Source: Cocos nucifera
Taxonomy: Eukaryota; Streptophyta; Magnoliopsida; Arecales; Arecaceae
DNA length: 64,000 bases
Reading direction: 5' to 3'
NCBI GenBank assembly: GCA_006176705.1
Contig: QRFJ01000006.1
Coordinates: 7,053,115-7,117,114, forward strand
The translations under genes were made by a program, and so were the position numbers. Of the stretch, positions 49,673 to 59,840 are shown one piece after another. Positions within the stretch are counted from its first letter, which is position 1; every line of letters starts with the position of its first letter. Below the pieces are notes generated by a model. The model worked only from the letters and a program-made list of their open reading frames with translations. It ran no database searches and was not told where the DNA came from.

Positions 49673-51530
49673 ATGCCTTCAAGAGAGCTTCGACTCGACG
49701 ATCGGCGACCTCCATGCCAGGTCTATCTATTCTCATTTCAGCCTCGATAGTCCAGGTTTCATCTGAAGCCACCGTAGATGTGGAGTAGTTCAACCTGCTG
49801 GTCCAGCAGATTCGTGGCCCCATCGAGATGATGCAGGCCGTGTGACAGCTTTCGACGGAGACTTTGTCAGCAAACCCACCATAAGGATGTCAAAAACCGA
49901 TCTTAAGGAAGAGCATTTGGCCAAGCATACCAATAGCCCTTAGGAAGAAGAAATAGAGAGCAGAAGTTCTCCCTTAGAAGGCTTCATAGGAGGTGGAATG
50001 AAGTTCGGCCGCGTTTATGACCTCCCTAGTGCAAGCGAGGTCGAACTCTCCCTCGAGCTCACCATCAAGAAAGCTTCGACGAAGGTTTCACAGGAGAGCG
50101 GAATAAAGTTCGGTATGAGCGAGGCTGCTGAACTCCTCCTCGAGCTCATCATCAAGGAAGCTCCGATAAAGGGGCATGAAGTTCTCCCACAGAAGGTTTC
50201 ACAGGAGGCGGAATGAAGTTTGACCACGTTCATGACCTTCCCAGCGCAAGCGAGGCCGCCAAACTCTCCCTCGAGCTCATCATCAAGGAAGCCCCGACAA
50301 AGGGGCATGAAGTTCTCCCGCAGAAAATTTCATAGGAAGGTGGAATAAAGTTCGGCGTAAGCGAGGCCGCCGAACTACCCCTCGAGCTTGTCATCAAGGA
50401 AGCCCCAATAAAGGGGTATGAAGTTTTCCCATAGAAGATTTTATAGGAGGGCGGAATGAAGTTTGGCATGAGCGAGGGCCGTCGAACTTTTCTTCGAGCT
50501 CGTCATCAAGGAAGCTCCGACAAAGGGGCATGAAAGTTCTCCCATAGAAGATTTCACAGGAGGCAGAATGAAGTTCGACCATGTTCACGACCTCCCCAGC
50601 ACAAGCGAGGCCGACCTCGAGCTCATCATCAAGGAAGCCCCGACGAAGGTTTCACAAGAGGCGGAATAAAGTTTCGACCGCATTCACGACCTCCCCAGCG
50701 CAAGCGAGATCGAACTCTCTCTCGAGCTCATCATCAAGAAAGCTCCGATGAAGGTTTCATAAGAGGATGGAATGAAGTTTGGCATGAGCGAGACCGCCGA
50801 ACTCGCCCTCAAGCTCGTCATCAAGGAAGCTCCGACAAAGGGGCATGAAGTTCTTCCATAGGTTTTACAAGAGGACAGAATGAAGTTCGACCGCGCTTAC
50901 GATCTCCCCAATGCAAGCAAGGCCCGAACTCCTCGAGCTCACCACCAAAAAAGCTCCAATAGAAGGGCATGAAGAAGTCCTCCTCCTGAAAGATTTCGTG
51001 ACTGCGCTCCCCACAACACTCCTCGAACTCAAATTCTCATGAAAGTTAAGAACCAGCTACCAAGACCAAAAGGATTATGATCTCTTCCAAGACCAGAAGG
51101 ATTACAATCTCTTCCAAACAAGCACGATCGAAGCAAGTACTGCCTCTACTATCGCAACCACGGCCACGACACTGAGGAATGCATTCAGCTCTGAGACAAA
51201 ATTGAGAAGCTCATCAGAAAGGGGCGGCTGGGTAAATTTCTTCGATGCCAGTCTGAAGTAGAAAAAGATCGGCCAAGGGCGCTGCCATAGCCAGAAATGA
51301 CAGGGAGGTCAGCCACCTCACGGTGTCATCAACGTTATCCCTGAGAGAAAATTGGTACTTCGGTGGGCTGTCACCTCCCAGCGATAAAGTCAAGAGAAGC
51401 TTGCTCCAAATTAAGAAGACCAGTATGAGATAGAGGAGGTCGTTTGGCCCGAAACTTACTGCCCGAGGAAATTTGGAGTAACAATGCTCCCACAATCCTG
51501 AAATGGAGATGTGCTGCCAGTAACTTTTTT
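49673..51530 (+). pseudogene. Decayed gag-derived region with amplified coding repeats plus pol 3' remnant, retroelement C
   Basis: Opens at ATG 49673, homologous to copy A's start but with a one-base loss that shifts the frame. From about 49995 to 50990 it consists of about ten imperfect repeats of 80-130 bp encoding phrases such as KFGRVYDLPSASEVELSLEL and IIKEAPIKGHEVLP. A CYHRDHGHDTEEC-like motif follows near 51140-51190 (stop-containing), then a remnant resembling the end of gypsy pol (REKLAPN, EIEEVV, TMLPQS) at about 51390-51510. The capsid core seen in copy B is absent. Confidence 0.8.
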
Positions 51531-51669
51531 TTGATAAAATTCTTTCCTTTCAATAATATTGTTTCTGGATACAAAAATTATATGATGACAGAAAAGAAGC
51601 AGTCAATAGTTGTCGTGATAGGAATAAGAGGAGAACCTCATCCTAATACGAGCAAGTCAAAGACCTTTA

Positions 51670-53640
51670 ACCTCGACTGCAGGAGATAAGATCTTTTCTG
51701 AGAGTCTGGGCCGACCTCGACTGTAGGAGATAAGATCTCCTCCGAGGCAACCTCGACTGTAGGAGATAAGACCTCCCCCGAGCATCCACATCAATCTCGA
51801 CCGCAGGAGATAAGATCTCCCCTAAGGGTCTGGGCCAATTCTCGGTTGTAGGAGATAAGATCTTTCCTGAGGCGACCTCGGCTGCAGGAGATAAGATCTC
51901 CCCCGAGCACCTGCATCAACCTAGGTAGCAGAAGATAAGATCTCTCCCCAAGGCAACCTCGATCGTAGAAGATAAGATCTCCCCTGAGGATCCAAGCCCA
52001 CCTCGACTGCAAGAGATAAGATCTCCTCCGAGCGCTCGCATCAACTTCGACCGCAGGAGATAAGATCTCCTACGAGGCAACCTCGATCGCAGGAGATAAG
52101 ATCTCTCCTAAGGGTCTGGGCCAACTTCGACTACAGGAGATAAGATCTCTTTCCGAGGCAAACTCGATCGTAGAAGATAGGATCTCCCCCGAGCGCCCCG
52201 CATCAATTCTCAGCCATAGGAGATAAGATCTCTCCCGAGGCAACTCAGCCGTAGAAGATAAGATCTTTCCTAAGGGTCCGGATCGATCTCGACTGTAGGA
52301 GATAAGATCTCTTCCGAGCGTTCGCATCAACCTCGGCCGCAAAGAGATAAGATCTTCCCGAGGCAATCTCGATTACAGAAGATAAGATCTCTCTTGAGGA
52401 TCTAGGCCAATCTTGGCTGTAGAAGATAAGATCTCTTCCAATCATTCGCATCAATCTCGACCGTAGGAGATAAGATCTTTTCCGAGGCCCTCGATTGTAG
52501 GAGATCTTCGAGGTCGGGCCAACCTCGACTGTGGAGATAAGATCTCTTTCGAGGCAACCTCAACTGTAGGAGATAAGATCTCCCCCGAGCGTCCGCATCA
52601 ACCTCGATCGTAGGAGATAAGATCTTTTTTCGATGCAACCTCGACCGTAGGAATAAGATCTTTCCTGAGGGTCCGGGCCAACTTCGGCTATAGGAGATAA
52701 GATCTCTTCCTGAGGCAAACTCGACTGCAGACGATAAGATCTCCTCCGAGGCAAACTCGACTGCAGAAATAAGATCTCTCTCGAGCATCCGCATCAACCT
52801 CGACCGTAGGAGATAAATATCTCCCCCGAGGCAACCTCGGCCGTAGGAGATAAGATCTCCCTTGAGGATCTGGGCCGACCTCGGCTATAGGAGATAAGAT
52901 CTCTTTCGAGCATCTGCATCAACTCGACCACAGAAGATAAGATCTTCCTCGAGCGTCCGCATCAACCTTGGCCGTAGGAGATAAGATCTTCCTCGAGGCA
53001 ATCTCGATTGCAGGAGATAAGATCTCCCTTGAGGGTCCGGACCAATCTCAACTATAGAAAATAAAATCTTTTCCAAGGCAACTTCGACTGCAGGAGATAA
53101 GATCTCCCCCGAGCGCCCACATCCACCTTGACCGTAGGAGATAAGATCTCTCTTGAGGGTTCGGGCCAATCTCGACTGCGGAAGATAAGATCTTCTTCGA
53201 GGCAACCTCGGCTGCAGCAGATAAGATCTCCTCCGAGGCAACCTCGGCTGTAGGAGATAAGATCTTTTCCGAGGTAACCTCGATCGTGGAAGATAAGATC
53301 TCCCTCGAGCCAACCTCGGTCAGAGATAACATCTCTTCCGAGCAATTATGACAACCTCGGTCAGAGATAAGATCTCTTTCGAGCGACCGAGCCAACCTCG
53401 ACCAGAGATAGAATCTCTCGAGCATCCGAGCAACCTCGGCTAGAGATAAGATCTTTTTCAAACGACCGTGAAAATTCGGTCAGAGATAAGATCTCTTCTG
53501 AGCGACCGAGCCAACCTCGATCAGAGATAAGATCTCTTCCGAGCGATCGAGACAACCTCGATTGGAGATAAGATAGAAGATAACCTCGCCTTAAGATAAG
53601 ATCTCTTCCGAGCAACCGCATCAATCTCGACCAGAGATCT
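51670..53640 (+). repeat. GAGATAAGATCTC tandem array (copy C)
   Basis: Roughly 45-50 units of about 42 bp. 51670-53290 uses cctcgactgtaggagataag with gcgtccgcatcaa spacers. 53300-53640 switches to the form cctcggtcagagataagatc with gagcgaccgag, which is the type seen in copy A (complement). Confidence 0.95.
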
Positions 53641-53937
53641 CCCCCGACTGTAGAAGAAGAGATCTCCCCCGAGTCAGCCTCGGCTGCTGGAGACAATATC
53701 GCCCCCCCCGAGGAGCTCAACTTCCAACCTCGACCGCAGGAGACGAGATCTACTTCAACCTCGACTGAAGATGAGATCTCCTTCGGGCTTCAACTTCAAC
53801 ACCAACTTTGGCTGAAAATGAGATCTCCACCCCGAGCTTCGACCTGAACTAGCATGGAGCCCAAAAAAGAACTTCGACAGTCGCCTTTTCTGCACTTCCT
53901 TCCTTCGAGTTTCGAACTCGAAAGTGGGGAAGACTAT

Positions 53938-54865
53938 TATTGGGGATAAACCCCGCTCCTGCCAAAATTCAATTTGATGTGTAGTCTAATGTGGTCGGTA
54001 GCCATGGAAGAGCTTCAGCGAATGGATCTCAGTCGAACTCTTTCATTCGATTGAGCTCCTCAGCAGTCGAGCTTTAGTCAGATTCCCACGAGAGTCAAAC
54101 TTTCTCTGCGCTCTTCCAGTTAGACGCTTGCGGGAGCTGAACTTCCTCCAAGCTTTTTCTTCAGTCGGACTTCTTCAGGAGCCGGACTCCTCCTAGACAC
54201 CCCTTCGACTGTCCGAACTCCTCAGCAGTCGAGCTCCTTCCAAACTCTCCAGCGATCGAGCCTTAGCCGCACTCCTCCAGCCAGACGCCTATGGAAGTCG
54301 AACTCCTTTCGAGCTTCTCCTTCAGGAGTCTAAACTCTTTTGGAATCGATATATGCCGAGGTCCATCAATCGACATCCACTTTCTCAGTGCTACCGTCAT
54401 TAAATCTGGTCGAACGATCACCATCAGTCTATCACAGGTGATGCTACAGACGGTGCCCCCCTCCATGATTGACTCCATCAGACCTCGAGCAGTCCATCAC
54501 TGTCGGACGGTATGGCTATCACTATCGATTTGATGATACCATCCTCTCCGCATCAAACTTAATGCAGCCTCGAGCGGTCCACCATCAAGTAGCTGTAGCT
54601 GTCACCATCAAGCTTCGACTATAAAAAGGATCCTCCAGATATGCTAACTCTAAGTTCTAAGCTCTCCTCTCCTTCTCTAAGCTCTGTGGAACTCATTTTC
54701 GAGCACTCCATTTCTGTTGATCAGAGCTGACTTGATCGTCGGAGGGTCCTGTCGGAGCCACCCCCCACCGACTCCGGATGAAATTTTATTTTGTAGGTCT
54801 CCGGTGGTGATCTCGTCCACCTCCACTCCAGCTGGATCCGACGACGATCGATTTATGCACCAAGA
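53938..54865 (+). repeat. 3' LTR of retroelement C (928 bp)
   Basis: Starts TATTGGGGATAAACCCCGCT, ends CACCAAGA before the ATAGT duplication; TATA box CTATAAAAAGGATCC near 54611-54625. Confidence 0.92.
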
Positions 54866-55672
54866 ATAGTCAAAATAGAATATTAACAATAAAATTTTTC
54901 TCTGACTATAAGAAATACAACCTTCTTAGAAACTCTTTGAACATAGCTCGATGCGACTATTTGAGTGTTGGCAACTTGCCTTGTTGCAACCTACACAAAT
55001 TGGTCTAATATCTATCATAACATAAATCAACAAATCATTCTCCAACAGCATAACCAAAAATCTTTTAAGATACAAATTCTTGATGCATGAAAGTTTAGCT
55101 GCAAATATGATCCAATTTAGACTCATCAGGAGAGTGTAAGAACATACAAATGATGGTATTATTTAGAAAGGGATTTTGTTTTGCTTTGTTCTGTTTTGTG
55201 CGAGTGTTTTTTGGGAGGAGGGGGTATAAGAATTCCCTTTCATGTAATAAAAAAATATAGTTGTGTTGGTGCAAAGTATGCACTATGACAGTCAACCAAG
55301 AAATTCACACTGTTCATCACTTGTCTAATTTTTGCAAGCCTACTTGTGCTAAATTTAGTTACCTTGGAGCCTTTGGATATTTCCCAACCATGAACTTGAT
55401 GAGCCCAATGACTTTGTTCAGTATTACCTGAGTTCTTTATTTTACCTCTTTGATGGTAGTCAACATTTTTAACCATCTAGCAGTGAACTGAACGTACTTG
55501 ACCTTTCAGATATGTCCTTGACCCTTCCTCTTTTCCATTTTGCCTATATAGAGAGCCTGAGATCTCTTTTACACATTCTTCAATTACAAATGCTTTGCCC
55601 AGTCTGGGTTATTCTTCTTTATTTATTGTTTATGTCTACTAAATTGCTAGCTAGAAAGTAAGATGCATTTCG
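54866..55672. other. Unassigned AT-rich region
   Basis: Begins with the ATAGT duplication. No exon or repeat recognised between element C and the copia LTR. Confidence 0.5.
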
Positions 55673-57958
55673 TGTTAGATATGTATGACCTAGAAGCCAA
55701 AATTGGCTGACATCTGTAATACACTTCTAAGGACAAAATTATAATTTTGACTATAAATAATAAAATAAATTATTTTCTATCACATATGTGTATTTTGTGT
55801 CTGTGATACATGTATTTTATGTCTGTGATACATCCCTTAATTTAATGGTAATGATAATTCATATTTTCAAAAGTTAAAAATTTAAGACATGAATTTTTAT
55901 TTATTAACTCATAAAATACTCCTGACCAAAAGATTATAATGAGGATGATGATTGATCCAAAAGATTAGTGTACAATCGCTTCTTTATAGTAGATGAGTCT
56001 TGAATCTATGGTGTAGAGACACCAGAGCGAGAGTACAGGTACTCGTTAGAGAATGAGGGCACTGAATGTGACCACCTCGAGTAGTCATAAGAAAGTCTAC
56101 CTTCTCATCGATGACTGACTCAATGCTGCAGTGGTGTGTCTGGTTCTTTGACTTAAGGTGCATCGGCAGTTCACTTTGAGGGTGTTATAGTTTGACTACA
56201 TCATGACTCAATCTCCTAGCCATTCGAAATTCTGAGGTGTATGTTGGCTATAGCATGTTCATTGTAGGAATTGGATTGTACCAAAATGGAATCTATCTAC
56301 CTCAGTGGATGAGGAGCAGTCCTATGATGATCATGATAATCAAATCCATAAGCCCATGGCCATGATAGAGTGTGAAATAATAGAAAGAGTTTTTATTAAG
56401 ATTTTCACATTGGACTTGAATCGAATGATTAAATCATATGATATAAATTAGGGTTTGATGAGTTCACCTTAATCCTAATCTGATCGGGGCTCAAGATAGA
56501 AGAACTTAATCACACAAGTAGCAGCACCGAGAGGTTCATTTTTAATTTTGATGGGTTGCCACCATATACTACTAGGTGTCACTAATGGATTTTGGGAGCA
56601 ACCAGAATGATTTAGATGATCGATCATTCTAAGTTGTTTGAATCAGAAGAGTTCTGATTAATCGAAAGGAGTTTCGATGATGTTAATAATGGAGATCATG
56701 ACATGTCCCATTATCATACATAACTGAACCTAACTGGATCACACAAATAAGGGTTTGGATATGGATATCATCAATTGGACTAACACAGTTTAGTTGATTT
56801 GAATAAGATTCAATTAGATTTAAGAAAATCGTGTTAGCACACGATTGAGCCTAACGTTCTTTTTTTTTTCTATCATAAAAGTTGTTTCGATTGAGCTAAA
56901 TGAGTTTGTGCTCACTTAGGTACCTTTATTTGATCTGACTGGAGCTTGTCTAAGTCAGAAAAGAATTATCTTAATTTATGAGATAAATTTGAGACAACAC
57001 TTGCCATTTTTCATCACCTACTAATTCTTATACTTTGACTTGATCAAACATTGACCTTTGACCCTTGAAAATCTGCCCATGTGTCATGTACTTATTGGAG
57101 AGCAGATAGGGGCTTGTCCCCTCTCTAGCAATTGAAAAGAAAAGGGGCGCACGCCTAGGATGGCGTGCGTCGATGGATAGGGATGCTGGAGTCCCATACG
57201 GATGGGACTCCAGGTTGCTTGTTGGATTCAAACTAGGTGACCCTCACCTATAGACTTTGATCAGTCTTAGGCGCCACCTTAGGATGAATTCGTGGGTGTC
57301 TCATCCCATCAATTAGATTTAGATCTGATTGAATAAAGCGACGTGATTGACCGGGGTGATGTAGCACTACATGGCGCAGCAAAGTCTATAAATAGACCCT
57401 ATCTGTGCCCACTTTTATAGGACTTCTCTCCTAGCCCATGCCCCAAGGCTATCCCTCTCTCTTCTCCATGCCACCATGTGACCCTCTCTCTCCTCCACGT
57501 CGAAGAAAGTTGGGTTCTTCAGATTAGTGCGAGTCAGGCAAGAAAAGGCTGACGAAAAAGAAGGTAGCACTGCTGCAGAGACGACGGGTGATCTTTAGAA
57601 GATATTTTGAAGATCCTCCAAATCAGATCCAGATCTAATTTTTGAAAAAAAAAAAGAGAAGAAGAAGATCTCCAGATTCAGTCCGAGTGAATACCGATAG
57701 AGGTCAGGCACTTGCATGGCTAGATCAAGAACCTCAGAGCTTCCGCAAGATCATCAACGAATAATCAGATTACCCAGGATCAAGGTAAAATTAAATTAAT
57801 TTTAATTTAATTTAATTTTTTTTAAAATATCAGATCATAAATTAGATCTGAAAAGTATCAGATCTGATCTAGATTTGAGAGGAGAATTTTTAAAATATGC
57901 CTCTCCATCCAATTAGATCTGAACGAACCTGATCCAAAAAATTCAAGATTTTCCTTCA
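55673..57958 (+). repeat. 5' LTR of a Ty1/copia element (about 2.29 kb)
   Basis: Starts TGTTAGATATGTATGACC and ends GATTTTCCTTCA directly before the primer-binding site. TATA box TATAAATA lies at 57387-57394. The last kilobase is matched in inverted orientation at 62929-64000, which fixes the 3' end; the 5' start is inferred from the TG terminus and a common copia LTR start phrase. Confidence 0.75.
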
Positions 57959-57960
57959 AC

Positions 57961-57972
57961 TGGTATCAGAGC
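57961..57972 (+). other. Primer-binding site, initiator Met tRNA type
   Basis: TGGTATCAGAGC, two bases after the LTR end, is the standard plant initiator-methionine-tRNA complement used by many LTR retrotransposons. Confidence 0.92.
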
Positions 57973-59840
57973 CAGGATTTTATTAAATTTATTTAGATCT
58001 AATTTAATATCATTAATTAGTAATTTTAGATATCACATGAGATGTGATTAGATCTAAAATAAAAAAATTAAAAAAAATTAAAATAAATTAATTTAGATCT
58101 AATATGTATGAGATACATAACTAGATTAGGAATAGAATTGTTCCATGTGTAGTCTAGTTTCATCACAATTTTTGTTTGATTAAAGTAATTTTTAGATTTA
58201 TTTATTTTTTATTTTTTGATATTATAAATATTATAATCAGATCTAAAAATAGAAAATAAAATAAAATTAATTTGTTCATATGAGATATGATAGTTGCATG
58301 TTTAGACTAGTTGTAGAATAGTTCTACAAGTAAGTCTAGATTAAATTCTATTTGATATGATCAAATCTAAATTTAATTTTTTAAATGATTATGAAATAAT
58401 TTAGATATGAAAAACATACATGCATAATACATGTGATGTATACAAAACATGTTTTTAATTAGATCTATTTTTTATATGAGATATATGCTTAGATCTAATT
58501 TATTTTTGTAGATTAGTTATATTTTTGATTAAGACGTTCTCCTTGGCCGTCCGATCATAAGAACAAAGTAGGACTTAAAGACCCTCTTCTTTCATTCGAT
58601 GGGATGTTCTTATGATGTGTAGGGGTGCTGCGTGTTCGTCCTTAATCAGAAATTGAAAACTTACTTTCTGTAAAATCCTAGATCCTGAAATCCTAAGATC
58701 TTATTTACATATTTTGTTTAAGAATCTCGACTTAATTAAGAATTAAGTTTATGAAATATCAATTAGATCTAAAATTGAGAATTTCATATCTAAGACATAT
58801 TCATAAATCTGGGTTCGGGCTTGGGTAGCTCAATTAGGTTTAAGTGGTTGATCAAATCGAATCAAGAGTTGGTTAAATGGGATCAACACTACTTAAATTG
58901 ACCAGCTCAATAGGATTAAGTCTGGATCAAGATCGAGTCACGTGAGTGATCGATCAAGCTAAGACCTAATTAGGCTTACTGGTTAGAGTCTGAATTGTAG
59001 GCTAACCCGATTGGTTCTATCTCAATAATTTGGTGTCTAAGGTAAGTCTAGCAGATACGACCGACAGATTTTTAATTGAAAGCTACTCGACTTGAATGCG
59101 TTCTTATCGAGTTAATGGCATATCCCTTCCATTGGTCTCACTTACTTGGCCATGTTTGTTGACTCAGTTCTGATCTGAGGTGGTCAATAATCTAAGCTAA
59201 CCCATGCCACTAGGTTAGTCATAATAGTTATGACTATGTCAAGTCTAGTTTAATGAGATCTAAATCAAATCTTTCTAAGAAGATTAGGTCTAAGGTCTTC
59301 CACCATTGTAGATGTGCGGATCCTTTCCGAAATTGATTATTCTCGGCTGGTTATAGTGGCTCAGTTGCACCGAAAAGATGCAATCATGTCTATTAGGCAT
59401 TGGATGCTACAGGCTGGAGGATGAATTAGGCTCAATATTTTAGATACGGTGAGAGACCCAATTAGGAATCCAGTCTGTGCAAATGGTGGATCTGACTTAA
59501 CTAAGGAGTGGATCAATATTTCGGACACGATGAGATTCATGAATTAGAGACCATGTTTGGGTGCATCATGATTAGAGAATCATTGAACAAGAGTTATTCA
59601 CTCATTGGCTAACCTATCATCAATAACTGTTAGGTGAGATGATGAGTCAGTTGGTGGGACCGCACCACCTACTAGAAATCAGTAATCATAAAGATTTTTG
59701 CATCTCTACAGAGGGAGTGTAGAGATTCGAAAAAATAGTGGAAGCTAGTTTATTTTAAAATAAAATTTCTAAACAAATTGGTTAAGTCTTAATTATAAAA
59801 TCTAACTAAAAATTTTGATTCTCTATAGGAAAATATCTGC
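57973..59840 (+). other. Copia element leader, non-coding
   Basis: AT-rich leader between primer-binding site and gag, with repeated agatctaatt words. No frame recognised. Confidence 0.55.

Larger units (their letters stand above)
48621..54865 (+). mobile_element. Non-autonomous Ty3/gypsy-like retroelement, copy C (complete, with target duplication)
   Basis: 5' LTR 48621-49541, primer-binding site from 49545 (TGGCGCTAGAAGAAGGGC), decayed gag region 49673-51240, pol 3' remnant about 51380-51530, one type-2 unit (about 51590-51670), long type-1 array 51670-53640, polypurine tract AAAGTGGGGAAGA (53921-53932), 3' LTR 53938-54865. The 5-bp target duplication ATAGT is exact at 48616-48620 and 54866-54870. 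Total 6245 bp with no protease, reverse transcriptase or integrase core. Confidence 0.92.

Noticed and set aside
51791..53720. Several long minus-strand frames rich in RSYLL / DLISC repeats
   Set aside because: Translations of the GAGATCTTATCTC array in different frames; no start context and no family.
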